A stretch of DNA of 55,407 nt. Origin: Anaerolineae bacterium. GTDB taxonomy: Bacteria; Chloroflexota; Anaerolineae; Aggregatilineales; Phototrophicaceae. The stretch spans positions 1-55,407 of the forward strand of contig JAJECX010000032.1 of the NCBI GenBank assembly GCA_022821805.1, given 5' to 3'. The translations under genes were made by a program, and so were the position numbers. A model generated the notes under the pieces. The model saw only the letters and a list, made by a program, of their open reading frames with translations. It was not told the origin of the DNA and did not search any database. Each line of letters begins with the position of its first letter. Position 1 is the first letter of the stretch. Positions 39,836-48,201 of this stretch are shown here, one piece after another.

Positions 39836-41179
39836 CTAGCGGCTCCGCAGGCGCGCGGCGGCGGCATGCGCGTCAAGCGATTCGGCCTTCGCCAGCAGCT
39901 GCGCCGGCTCGCTCAACTCCACGGCGCTCCGTCGATCAAGCCCGATCAAACTCGTGATTTTGACGAAGTTCAGCAAGTTCAGGGGCGAGGCGAAGCGCGC
40001 GCTGCCGCCGGTCGGCATAACATGGCTGGGACCGGCGATATAATCGCCCAGCACTTCGTAGGAGTGCTCGCCCAGGAATACACCACCGGCATTGCGCGCT
40101 TTGCCAATCCACGACCATGGGTCTTCGACCAGCAGACACAGGTGTTCCGCGGCGTATTCATTCGCCAGCTCAAAAGCCTGCGCCAGGTCCGCCGTGATGA
40201 CCGTCCCGCTTCCCTCGTCCATTGCGCCCAGGATGATGTCGCGACGAGCGCGCTGATCAAGCTGACGATAGATTTCGCTCTGAACGGAAGCGGCGAGCTC
40301 GTGGCTGGGAGTCAATAGAATGGCTGACGCGAGTTCATCGTGCTCGGCTTGTGCCAGCAGGTCAGCGGCGGCGAGCGACGGGTCGGCGCTATCATCGGCG
40401 ATGACCATCGTTTCGGTGGGACCGAGAATGCCGTCAATGCCGACATCGCCGTAGACTTGCTGCTTCGCTAGCGTGACGAAGAGATTGCCGGCGCCGACGA
40501 TAGTGGCGACGCGCGGGATGGTCTCGCTGCCGTAAGCCATGGCGGCGATCGCCTGGGCGCCACCAACCCGGTAAACTTTTTCCACGCCAGCGATGGAAGC
40601 GGCCGCCAGGATCGTAGGGTGAATGTCGTCCGCCCCACTGCCGGGTGGCGTGCAAACGATGATTTCGGGCACGCCGGCCACCTGCGCCGGAATCACGCTC
40701 ATCAGCAGCGATGAGGGCAAGGGCGCCGTGCCGCCGGGGACGTAGACGCCAGCCGAATCCAGCGGACGAACGAGCTGACCCAGCAAGCCGCCCTCTGCGG
40801 CATCAATCCAAGAGCCTAGCGGCTGCTTCTGATGAAATTGACGAATGCGCGTCGCCGCCAATTCAAGCGCGCAGCGCAATTCGGGCGCAATCGCTTGAAG
40901 CGCCGCAAGCATCTCGTCGGGCGACACCAGAAGGTTGGTCGTCTCGGCGCCATCAATCTTCTGATTCCAGCTGAGCAGCGCTTGATCGCCGCCGTCGCGC
41001 ACGCTGCTGATTATACGGCGCACCGCTTCTTCCGGCATGATGCGTTCGCCAAAGAGATCAACCGAACGCGTGATAACATGATCGGGCACGGCATAATCGC
41101 GCAGGGAGCGTCGCCTGAGGATCGTATCACGCGCCTCAGCGATATCGGTGATGATGCGCCAGACTGGCTCGCTGCTCAT
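39836..41179 (-). CDS. hisD: Histidinol dehydrogenase
   Basis: 447 residues. HisD motifs are present: GVYVPGGTAPLPSS, IVCTPPG, RVGGAQAIAAMAYG, VATIVGAGNLFVTLAKQQVYG, GPTETMVIADD and AEHLCLLV. The zinc- and substrate-binding His/Asp/Glu set sits in the AEHDE, EHLC and GPSHVMPTGG segments. It oxidises histidinol to histidine with two NAD. It is the first gene of the histidine unit, 4 nt from hisC. Upstream lies a 406-bp stretch that contains a MITE (41252-41464), so its promoter is likely in or near that element. Confidence 0.95.
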   Translation of the reverse strand: MSSEPVWRIITDIAEARDTILRRRSLRDYAVPDHVITRSVDLFGERIMPEEAVRRIISSVRDGGDQALLSWNQKIDGAETTNLLVSPDEMLAALQAIAPELRCALELAATRIRQFHQKQPLGSWIDAAEGGLLGQLVRPLDSAGVYVPGGTAPLPSSLLMSVIPAQVAGVPEIIVCTPPGSGADDIHPTILAAASIAGVEKVYRVGGAQAIAAMAYGSETIPRVATIVGAGNLFVTLAKQQVYGDVGIDGILGPTETMVIADDSADPSLAAADLLAQAEHDELASAILLTPSHELAASVQSEIYRQLDQRARRDIILGAMDEGSGTVITADLAQAFELANEYAAEHLCLLVEDPWSWIGKARNAGGVFLGEHSYEVLGDYIAGPSHVMPTGGSARFASPLNLLNFVKITSLIGLDRRSAVELSEPAQLLAKAESLDAHAAAARLRSR

Positions 41180-41251
41180 GGTGAAACCTCATGCCGCTTT
41201 ACGAAGAGCCTGGTGATTGTATCAGTTTGGCGTGGATTCTCAACGGAGAGG

Positions 41252-41464
41252 CGGTGACTGGCAGGGCAATCGCATCAAAATCATAATGCGCCGTTCGCCA
41301 CGAAAATTGCGAAAAACCAGAGGCTTTTCGTGAGGCGCTCGTTGAAAATGGTCTGTAAATTTCGGGCAATTCACCGAATCGCCCCTACAGATCACCAAAG
41401 TTACGGGGAAAATAGTCAATGCCAACGCAATTTCAATTTGATGCGATTGCCCTGCGGTGACTGG
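41252..41464. mobile_element. MITE: 18-bp perfect terminal inverted repeats with 10-bp target duplication
   Basis: The left end CAGGGCAATCGCATCAAA (41262-41279) is the exact reverse complement of the right end at 41437-41454. Directly outside, CGGTGACTGG occurs on both sides (41252-41261 and 41455-41464), a 10-bp target duplication. The element of about 193 bp encodes no protein and carries an internal hairpin (CGAAAA..TTTTCG) and the fragment GAATCGCCCCTACAG. It must be moved by a transposase elsewhere. The 10-bp duplication fits an IS4-like group, which is inference. Confidence 0.9.
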
Positions 41465-41485
41465 GTATTGGAAGATGGGATCTGT

Positions 41486-41514
41486 GGGCGGGCGACACAA
41501 GTGTCGCCCCTACA
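41486..41514. repeat. Intergenic GGGCGAC-type palindrome
   Basis: A perfect hairpin GGCGACAC-AA-GTGTCGCC followed by CCTACA, then TCTGCCTGGTGCCG. The latter matches the 14-nt linker seen in the dimeric copies, so it may be half of a decayed dimer. Confidence 0.75.
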
Positions 41515-41585
41515 TCTGCCTGGTGCCGAGGGCTACCGGCACAGGGAAGAGCGGAGTCGCCAAGCTGCCAGCAGGAAAGCGCATT

Positions 41586-42479
41586 CTAATTGATGGATGA
41601 CTGTAGGGCTTTTACGTCGCGCAGTGGCGCCAGCGTTTCCGTTGTGCCAGCGAACTGGCACATCAGGCTGCCGGCGGCCGCGCCCCATTTGACCGCTTCC
41701 CAAAGCGGCAAATCACCCAGCAAGCCGTATAACAAACCCGACTTGAATATGTCGCCCGCGCCGGTGGTGTCAACCGGGCTGACCAACGGCGGAGTAACCT
41801 TGGAGCGTTCTCCCTCGCGCGAAACGATGTGGATATCGGCCCCCGCGGCGGTTACGATCACATGGCAATCGCCCGCGCTCATCAGTTCAGCCGCCAAGTC
41901 CAGCGGATTGTTCTCGGCGTGCCTGTTGCGAGCGACTTCGGCGGAAATGACCAGCACATCAATGAGAGGAAGAAGCGGATGTTCCGGCTGGTAGACGTCG
42001 TTGATCAAGACGGGTATTCTTCGTTCGACCGCCATTTCCGCCGCTCTCAGACGCATCGGCGTGGGACCGGACATGTCCAGGTTCAGCAGTTGGACACCGT
42101 CGAACATTGCCGCCGACGGCGCAGTCATGCGGACGTCTTCGGGCCAGTGCGTAATGAAGCTGCGCTCGCCATCGGGTGTGACCAGGCATTGGCAGCGCGG
42201 CGTGCGATAGCCGGCGTGACGGGCGATGAAACGGGTGTCGAGCGTTGATTGTTCGGCGAGCAATTGGCGCACGACATCGCCCGGGCGATCGTCGCCAAGG
42301 TCGTGGCCCGCGAGCCGTGTCGGCATCCCCCAATTCGCCAGCCACATGGCGCTGTTTGCCGCGGCGCCGCCGATATTCTCAAAGTCCTCCGAGCACCAGG
42401 CCGAGCGCTCCATCGTCGGCAGGCGGTTCAGCTTGACGTAAATGTCGAGATCAATTTCGCCGTAGCAGAGGATCGTCAT
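41586..42479 (-). CDS. PfkB-family carbohydrate kinase
   Basis: 297 residues from MTILCYGEIDLDIYVKLNRLP (an upstream TTG at 42488 is less likely). PfkB family 1 motif GGAAANSAMWLANWG near residue 40, and the ATP/anion hole DTTGAGDIFKSGLLYGL near 240 with catalytic Asp in TGAGD. It phosphorylates ribose, fructose or a related sugar or nucleoside. The order ABC sugar importer - ADP-ribosylglycohydrolase-like - PfkB suggests that it phosphorylates the sugar freed by that hydrolase. It ends beside the MITE. The substrate is not determined by the sequence. Confidence 0.9.
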   Translation of the reverse strand: MTILCYGEIDLDIYVKLNRLPTMERSAWCSEDFENIGGAAANSAMWLANWGMPTRLAGHDLGDDRPGDVVRQLLAEQSTLDTRFIARHAGYRTPRCQCLVTPDGERSFITHWPEDVRMTAPSAAMFDGVQLLNLDMSGPTPMRLRAAEMAVERRIPVLINDVYQPEHPLLPLIDVLVISAEVARNRHAENNPLDLAAELMSAGDCHVIVTAAGADIHIVSREGERSKVTPPLVSPVDTTGAGDIFKSGLLYGLLGDLPLWEAVKWGAAAGSLMCQFAGTTETLAPLRDVKALQSSIN

Positions 42480-42503
42480 TCTGGTCAACTTGGCTGTTCA
42501 AAA

Positions 42504-42572
42504 GCGGGCGACTCTGTGAGTCGCCCCGACATCGTTTGTGTTCCGGCGGGCGACCCAAGCGTCGCCCCTACA
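42504..42572. repeat. Dimeric intergenic GGGCGAC-type palindrome
   Basis: Unit 1 (42504-42531) is the hairpin GGGCGACTC-TGT-GAGTCGCCC. A 14-nt linker ends in TTCCG, and unit 2 (42546-42572) is GGGCGACCC..GTCGCCC then CTACA. It lies between the hydrolase and kinase genes and has the same unit order and linker length as 26019-26089. Confidence 0.8.
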
Positions 42573-42592
42573 TCAACTCCGAAAGGCAGAAC

Positions 42593-44767
42593 CTAAATTG
42601 GGCGCACTTCGACATCTTCGCAGCCGATGCGCCCTTCTTCGCAGACCAGGGCGATGCCGCCGCCAGCAAAGCGCGCTTCCGGATCTTCCGCTTTGACCAC
42701 GAGCTGACCATCCAGATAACCGGAAAGCGTATTGCCTTCGACCTTGAGCGCCAGCTGATGTTCGTTGCCCAGGGTCCAGCCGCCGCTCGCTTGCGCCAGA
42801 ACGGTATCTTCGCCCTCCAGCGTCGAAACAAGGCGCGTGCCCTCTTCGTCGCAGAGCAAGGCATAGTGGCGTTTCATGCCCTGTACACGGGCGCCAAGTC
42901 CACCCGCTTTGCACATATGCGGCGTCATTGTGGCGCTGACCTGATAATCGGTCCAGTCGCGGCAGCCGTGCATCATCAGCCCGCGTCCCTCGTTTTGAAT
43001 GAGCCGGTAAGTCTCCGGATAGCGGTCGATGAAAACCATCTTGCCTTTCGCGGCATCCAGACCATTTACCCAAGCCTTCTTCCACATCATGCCGCGCAGC
43101 CTGCGATCCCAGCGAGTGAAATCGTGCGGATGCGGGCGCTTGAGCCGGATGTTGGGCGCGCCATCCCAGGTCAGCCAGTCGAGATAGACACGTCCGCTGG
43201 CGCCGCCGTCGCCGCTGATTTGGATGCCAACGTTGGCGATGGGATAGCCTTCGAGATCCGGCACTTGCCATTCCAGCTCGGCAGTCTCCCCCGCGTTCAA
43301 GTCTTTTGATACGCCCACCAGCGTTTCCAAGCCGTCTTCGCGGTTGTAATGCTGCGCATAAAGGCCGACATCGACGGCGCTGGCATTAGCGCTATCGGCA
43401 AGGACACGGGCGCGGATTGTCTGACCGGGGTAGAGCTGCGGGCTGGCAAAGAGGTTGTAACCCGGTCCTTCGAAATGCTCGGATACCGCTGCTGAGGGCA
43501 CAAAGACGGCTGTGCCCACGCGACCAACGCGCCCCGGCGCCAGGGCGGCATAATCCAGCGCAAGCAGTCGATCGCCGCGATTGCTTAGTTCAGGCGCCTG
43601 AACATTGCTGATGTCAACAACATCGCGCGATTCGACCGAGTCGTCATTCATGAAGCCTTGCACCGAGCCGGGCAGATCGAAGTGGTAGCGGGCGCCGCCC
43701 TTTGGCGCGATCGCTGTCTGGCCCTGCATCGCGCGGCCAGTGTTGACCAGTCGCAGCGTCTGCGTTACCGCATCGGTAATGGCGTTGCCGCCATCGGCGG
43801 TTGGAATATACATGCGGTCGGCTACCGGTCCGCGATAATCGGGTCCTGTCGAAAGACCCGCAAGCCCGTCCTTAATGCCCATCAGGCAGCCGATATTGCC
43901 CGAGTTGCAATCGGTATCCCAACCGCAAGTATTGACGATCATCAGCGTTCGCTGGAAGTCGTCATCGCCATAGAGCAGCGACAGAATCATCAGCCCATGA
44001 TTGGGCACCATGTGGCAGTTGCCGCCATAAATGTGATAGCCATAATGCTCAGCCAGCAGCTCGCGTCCTTTGCGCCAGTCCGATTCTTTGGCGCGCCATT
44101 CACGGATGTCATTAATCATGGCATAGATGATGGAATCATTGGGAATGACGGACAAGCCGGTGTCGATCAGCTTGTCGATATCGGATTCGACGAAGGCTTG
44201 CGCTTCCATGGCTGCCAGACATTGGGCGCCATAGACCGCTTCCCCGCCATGGCTGACACTGCCGGCGCGTCCGGCCAGGTCGGCGGCGAACTCGGGATCG
44301 CCCGGCGCCACCAGCGCCCAGCCGTCGATGAAGATCTGCGCGCCGATCTGCTCGGCGACGACCTTGCCATTAAGCTCCACCGAACCGCTGTGCGGCGGCT
44401 CATAACCTTGCTTGAGCCGCAGATAGGCGGTGTGCTCAGTGGAATTGCCCATGCCGCCCCACCAGAGCACTGTCTGCTCTTCAATAAGGTAGTTGAGCCA
44501 GGTCTGTCCGATTTGCGCTGGTGAAATCTCTGGATCGTAGCCGTAGTCTTCCAGGGCGCGTATGAAGGTGAAGGTGCCGGAGATGTCGTCGTCGGTCACG
44601 ATCAGCGGTACGCCGAGGCGGTCGTGCACGTAGTAGTTGATCTCACCCAATCGCGCGGTGATTGCCTCGTAGGGCCAGCCTTCAAATGGGCGGCCCAGAT
44701 AGACGCCGATAATCTTGCCCAGAACACCAGCATAGACGCGTTCAAGATAATCGGGAGGAAGTGCCAT
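42593..44767 (-). CDS. ADP-ribosylglycohydrolase-family protein with C-terminal beta-domain
   Basis: 724 residues. The N-terminal ~345 residues form an ADP-ribosylglycohydrolase (DraG/ARH) fold. VTDDDISGTF (D59-D61) and GWDTDCNSGN (D284 and D286) are the two metal-binding clusters. WWGGMGNST and the C-rich PNHGLMIL lie between. The remaining ~380 residues, with NREDGLETLVGVSKDLN, YRLIQNEGRGLMMHG and LVSTLEGEDTVLAQASGGW, look like beta-sandwich, perhaps sugar-binding. No signal peptide is seen, so cytoplasmic. In an operon with a sugar importer and PfkB, it probably cleaves a glycosidic or N-ribosyl bond of an imported compound instead of reversing protein modification. The actual bond is unknown. 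Confidence 0.88.
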   Translation of the reverse strand: MALPPDYLERVYAGVLGKIIGVYLGRPFEGWPYEAITARLGEINYYVHDRLGVPLIVTDDDISGTFTFIRALEDYGYDPEISPAQIGQTWLNYLIEEQTVLWWGGMGNSTEHTAYLRLKQGYEPPHSGSVELNGKVVAEQIGAQIFIDGWALVAPGDPEFAADLAGRAGSVSHGGEAVYGAQCLAAMEAQAFVESDIDKLIDTGLSVIPNDSIIYAMINDIREWRAKESDWRKGRELLAEHYGYHIYGGNCHMVPNHGLMILSLLYGDDDFQRTLMIVNTCGWDTDCNSGNIGCLMGIKDGLAGLSTGPDYRGPVADRMYIPTADGGNAITDAVTQTLRLVNTGRAMQGQTAIAPKGGARYHFDLPGSVQGFMNDDSVESRDVVDISNVQAPELSNRGDRLLALDYAALAPGRVGRVGTAVFVPSAAVSEHFEGPGYNLFASPQLYPGQTIRARVLADSANASAVDVGLYAQHYNREDGLETLVGVSKDLNAGETAELEWQVPDLEGYPIANVGIQISGDGGASGRVYLDWLTWDGAPNIRLKRPHPHDFTRWDRRLRGMMWKKAWVNGLDAAKGKMVFIDRYPETYRLIQNEGRGLMMHGCRDWTDYQVSATMTPHMCKAGGLGARVQGMKRHYALLCDEEGTRLVSTLEGEDTVLAQASGGWTLGNEHQLALKVEGNTLSGYLDGQLVVKAEDPEARFAGGGIALVCEEGRIGCEDVEVRPI

Positions 44768-44797
44768 TTTGCGCTCCTTTACTAACTGTAGATGTTA

Positions 44798-44822
44798 AGA
44801 AGCCAGCCTGTGGCTGACTTCT
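44798..44822 (-). terminator. Hairpin between permease and hydrolase genes
   Basis: AGAAGCCAGCC pairs with GGCTGACTTCT around a 3-nt loop with one mismatch (11-bp stem). The tail TTAACAT is only a weak T-run, so it may reduce rather than end transcription into the hydrolase gene. Confidence 0.5.
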
Positions 44823-44868
44823 GATCGTAAGCGAAATACCAATATGTAGACGGTCAACATTGCGCTTG

Positions 44869-45756
44869 CTAGGTCTTGATGCCGCCTTCAGCCAAGCCAT
44901 TGATGAACTGCCGCTGCAATGCCAGGAAGAGCACCATGACGGGAAAGATGATGATGATGGCGCCAGCGCTGGTTAAAGCCCAATCTCGATCAAAGCGATC
45001 AACGAATTTGTAGAAGCTGGTGGTGACCGGGTATTGGTTCGGGTCATGAATGAAGGTCAGCGCCAGGAGAAACTCGTTCCAGACACCCAAGCCAACCACC
45101 AAGCCGACGGTCAGGAAACCGGGCATGGTCAAAGGGATGACGATGCGGGTCAGCACCTGGAATTCATTGGCGCCGTCGACGCGGGCGGCATCCTCCAATT
45201 CGCCGGGCAAGTCGATCATGTAAGAGCGCAGCAGGAAGATGGTCAAGGGCGCGTTGCCGGCCACATATACCATGATAAGCAGGAATCTGGCGTCTACGCC
45301 GAGCCGCTTCAAAGAGTTGATTTGGACGAAGAGCGGCACGATATACATCCACAGCGGGATGGTAGAGGCGACCAGGAAGTAGAGCATGAGCGCATCGGAG
45401 CCGGGCGGTCTTTTGCGCGCCAGGGCATAGGCGGCCAGCCCGCCAAATACCAACTCAGCCGCGATTGTCGCAACCACATAAATAATGCTATTGCTCATGG
45501 TTGTGGCGAAATTGCCCTTATCCCAGGCATTGGGGAAATTTTCAGCGACGATATTGACCGGAGGGCCTAACGGGTTTTGGCCGATTTCGAGATTCGTTTT
45601 AACCGAGTTGAAAGCCAAGACCAGGAGCGGCACCACTGCGAAGGCGGTCAAAAGCAGCAGCACCGTATGGTTGAAGACAAGCAGCCGGCTGCGTTCGCGG
45701 CTGTGCCCTCTTTGCAGTACGGTGTCCTGAAGCGAAACTTTGCCAATGGCGGTCAT
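44869..45756 (-). CDS. Carbohydrate ABC transporter permease (MalG/UgpE type), set 1
   Basis: 295 residues with an ATGA overlap to the upstream MalF-type gene (45753-45756). Six hydrophobic helices are apparent, with the EAA loop ELEDAARVDGANEFQVLTRI then VIPLTMPG contacting the ATPase. It forms the inner-membrane channel with the 45753-46703 protein. No sugar-type ATPase gene is in the window, so a shared MsmX/UgpC-type ATPase elsewhere is implied. The ATG 9 nt upstream (45765) is an alternative start. Confidence 0.92.
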   Translation of the reverse strand: MTAIGKVSLQDTVLQRGHSRERSRLLVFNHTVLLLLTAFAVVPLLVLAFNSVKTNLEIGQNPLGPPVNIVAENFPNAWDKGNFATTMSNSIIYVVATIAAELVFGGLAAYALARKRPPGSDALMLYFLVASTIPLWMYIVPLFVQINSLKRLGVDARFLLIMVYVAGNAPLTIFLLRSYMIDLPGELEDAARVDGANEFQVLTRIVIPLTMPGFLTVGLVVGLGVWNEFLLALTFIHDPNQYPVTTSFYKFVDRFDRDWALTSAGAIIIIFPVMVLFLALQRQFINGLAEGGIKT

Positions 45757-46703
45757 ATATCCCATCCTCTCCGCCGCAGCGTGACGAATATCATGATGAT
45801 GAAGCCGGCGAATATGCTGATGACGACGCCCATCGCCGCGCCATACCCGGCCTCGAAGCGGAAGAAGGCGTTCTTGTAGAGCAGGGTGGCGATCACCTCA
45901 GATGCGCCACCGGGGCCGCCTTGGGTCGACAAGAAGATGTAATCAAATGCCAGGAAGGACCAGATGGCCACCATCATGTACATGAACAACACGACCGGTC
46001 GGATGCCGGGCAAGGTAACATGGCGGAATTCCTGCCAGCGGTTGGCGCCGTCGATCTTGGCGGCGTCGTAGAGCACCGGCGGGATCGCTTGCATGGCGGC
46101 CAGGAAGAGGATCATCAAAAAGCCCCAGAAATGCCAATTGTCGATGAAGGCGATGGACATCAGGGCGCTCTCCGTGCGGCCAAGATAAGCGATGCCGAAG
46201 ACTTTCTCCAATCCAAGAATATTATCGACGGCGGCGCCGATGCCTCGCTGCGGGTTCAATAAGTTCTTCCAGATCGTAATGGTGACTACGCTGGCCAAGA
46301 CATAAGGGATGAACAGGATGCTGCGATAAATCATGCCGCCGCGCTTGATCTGGCTGAGCATGGTGGCCGAAAAGAGCGCCAAGACAAATGGTACCGTCAG
46401 GAAGAAAGCCATCCAGATGATATTGTTGCCCAGCGCCTTGCCAAAGGTTTCGTCTTCGAAAAACAGTTCTCGGTAATTTTCCAGCCCGACGAAGTTGGCG
46501 TTTTGGCCCACGCCCTTCCAATCGGTCATGGACATGTAGATGCCTTGGACCGCTGGAACGGTGACAACATAAATGTGGAGCAACAGCAAGGGCGCAATGA
46601 AGATCCAGGGGATGAGGACATTCCGCAAGAATTTTCGGCGCCAGGTTTCATCTGCCAATTTCTCGGAAATGGTCGTCGGTTTCTTTTGTACATAAACGGC
46701 CAT
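45753..46703 (-). CDS. Carbohydrate ABC transporter permease (MalF/UgpA type), set 1
   Basis: 316 residues. After a cytoplasmic N-terminus (MAVYVQKKPTTISEKLADE) come the first helix NVLIPWIFIAPLLLLHIYVV and the MalF-type WKGVGQNANFVGLENY segment. The EAA loop LYDAAKIDGANRWQEFRHVT is intact. It pairs with the 44869-45756 permease. It follows the binding-protein gene after a hairpin (46741-46773). The substrate is presumably a sugar or sugar derivative. Confidence 0.93.
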   Translation of the reverse strand: MAVYVQKKPTTISEKLADETWRRKFLRNVLIPWIFIAPLLLLHIYVVTVPAVQGIYMSMTDWKGVGQNANFVGLENYRELFFEDETFGKALGNNIIWMAFFLTVPFVLALFSATMLSQIKRGGMIYRSILFIPYVLASVVTITIWKNLLNPQRGIGAAVDNILGLEKVFGIAYLGRTESALMSIAFIDNWHFWGFLMILFLAAMQAIPPVLYDAAKIDGANRWQEFRHVTLPGIRPVVLFMYMMVAIWSFLAFDYIFLSTQGGPGGASEVIATLLYKNAFFRFEAGYGAAMGVVISIFAGFIIMIFVTLRRRGWDI

Positions 46704-46740
46704 AATTTGCGCCTTTCCTGTGCGACCGGAGCAGCGGAGT

Positions 46741-46773
46741 TGGCGCCAGCCGGCTCAAAGACGGCCAGCGCCA
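46741..46773 (-). terminator. Intra-operon hairpin between binding-protein gene and permease
   Basis: TGGCGCCAGCCG (46741-46752) pairs with CGGCCAGCGCCA (46762-46773) with a 2-bp mismatch around a loop of 9. There is no clear T-run. It lies 12 nt past the binding-protein stop and probably stabilises that message or lowers downstream expression. Confidence 0.5.
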
Positions 46774-46785
46774 GAAAACTTAGCT

Positions 46786-48081
46786 TTAGCGGGTTGGAAT
46801 CGGTGGAATATCGCCGGCGGCCAATTCTTCGGCGAAGAGCTCTTGCAAGCCTTCCGAATATTCCATCGCGGTGATTTCGCCGGTCCAGACGCGCTCTACT
46901 TCTTCGTAGATGTAGACGTCGCTCTTGGGCGGCCAGAAGGTCCAGGTGGTGTAACCGTAGCGGTCATTGGCGGAGGCGTCCGACAGCTCGGCATAGAGCC
47001 GGGCGATGCGCGGGTCCAACTCAGCCATGACATCCGCGCCAATGGCAACGGGCGCGGGTCCCTTAAGGCAATTCGTCAGCATCTTGCCCTGCGTTGCTGG
47101 CGAGAAATACCAGGTCAGGAATTGCGCAGCCGCTTCCGGATGGGGGCTGTTGGCGTTGATCGAGCTGGTATTGCCCATACCGATGGTGTAGTAATCGGTA
47201 CCGTCATGACTGGGCACGGGTACCCAATCCCAAGTCATGCCAGACTCGCCAAAGTAATCAACTGTGCCACGAATGGCCCAACTGCCTTCGATATTCATCG
47301 CCGCGCTGCCCTCAGCCAGCGATGTGCGCCGGTAGACGCCGTCGTTGGTGAAGTAGAGGTCGACGCCGCCACCGTACCAACCAGCTTGCATGTGCGCGTC
47401 CAGCAGTTCGATCGCCCCCACCAGGCTCTCGTCGGTCCAGGGAATCTCACCAGACAGCGCCTGGTAAACCTTGTGGGGACCGGCGACCTGAGTCCAGTAT
47501 TCGCCGACGAAATGTTCGTTGGTGGGGCGCCAGCTGGCGTTGCCGTGGGAGAAGACGGTGAGACCAGCGGCCTCGACTTCTTCGGCCAGGGCGTTCAGTT
47601 CTTCCATCGTATCGGGCGGGGTCCAGCCGTGCTCTTCAAAGACCTCGACGTTGTAATACATGACCAGCGTTTCCAGCTCATCGGAAAGGCTGTAGAGTTG
47701 ACCGTCGACCAAGCCGAGGTCAAGCGCCCAATCGAAGAAGAAGTCGCCCCAGCCCATCGATTCGGCGAATGTGTCCATCGGCAGGATGAGTCCGGCTTGC
47801 GCCATTTCGTAGACAAACGAGGGACCTGGCGTACGGACTATGTCGGGTCCCCCGCCGCCAGCGACAGCGGTGCGGGTGACATTCCATGTGTCAGCCTGCG
47901 GCACGATTTCCAGTTGAACCGACGGGTCGACTTCGTTGAATTCGAGCATGATCGGTCCCCAGCAATCCAGGGTCGAGCCTTCGCTGAACCACATGCTGAC
48001 GGTAGTGACATCCTGCGCGCCGACGGGCGCTAGCGTCAAGGCTAGTACTGCGATCGCAAAAAGAATCTTAAAGTGTTTCAT
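46786..48081 (-). CDS. Carbohydrate ABC transporter substrate-binding protein (duplicate A)
   Basis: 431 residues, SBP_bac_1 family. The signal peptide MKHFKILFAIAVLALTLAPVGAQ is probably cut before QD. The mature protein has SMWFSEGSTLDCWGPIMLEF, GGGGPDIVRTPGP and the hinge-region GMGNTSSINANSPHPEAAAQ. GGAGGAGAC precedes the ATG. It is a near-identical tandem duplicate of the gene at 48202-49497 (both 431 residues, about nine in ten positions the same by eye). The differences lie mainly in the segments around 130-170 and 190-290, not in the signal peptide or C-terminus. That pattern suggests altered ligand preference. It supplies the 44869-46703 permease. Confidence 0.92.
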   Translation of the reverse strand: MKHFKILFAIAVLALTLAPVGAQDVTTVSMWFSEGSTLDCWGPIMLEFNEVDPSVQLEIVPQADTWNVTRTAVAGGGGPDIVRTPGPSFVYEMAQAGLILPMDTFAESMGWGDFFFDWALDLGLVDGQLYSLSDELETLVMYYNVEVFEEHGWTPPDTMEELNALAEEVEAAGLTVFSHGNASWRPTNEHFVGEYWTQVAGPHKVYQALSGEIPWTDESLVGAIELLDAHMQAGWYGGGVDLYFTNDGVYRRTSLAEGSAAMNIEGSWAIRGTVDYFGESGMTWDWVPVPSHDGTDYYTIGMGNTSSINANSPHPEAAAQFLTWYFSPATQGKMLTNCLKGPAPVAIGADVMAELDPRIARLYAELSDASANDRYGYTTWTFWPPKSDVYIYEEVERVWTGEITAMEYSEGLQELFAEELAAGDIPPIPTR

Positions 48082-48158
48082 GTCTCCTCCTCTGGAGTAT
48101 GCGAGAAAATGACGATCAAACAGTTAAGTTCGTAGACTTGCATCCAAACAATGAAGAC

Positions 48159-48187
48159 GCGCTGACCGCCGCATTGACGGTCAGCGC
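48159..48187 (-). terminator. Intra-operon hairpin after duplicate B of the binding protein
   Basis: GCGCTGACCG (48159-48168) and CGGTCAGCGC (48178-48187) form a perfect 10-bp stem with a 9-nt loop. Downstream on the minus strand it is followed by GTCTTCATTG, without a true T-run. It is like the hairpins after the other two binding-protein genes. Confidence 0.55.
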
Positions 48188-48201
48188 CAAGTGTCTCAGC
48201 G

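Noticed and set aside
46720..48033. 437-codon plus-strand open frame over the binding-protein gene
   Set aside because: A shadow of the strong minus-strand gene; the tandem copy gives the same antisense pattern (48556-49176).
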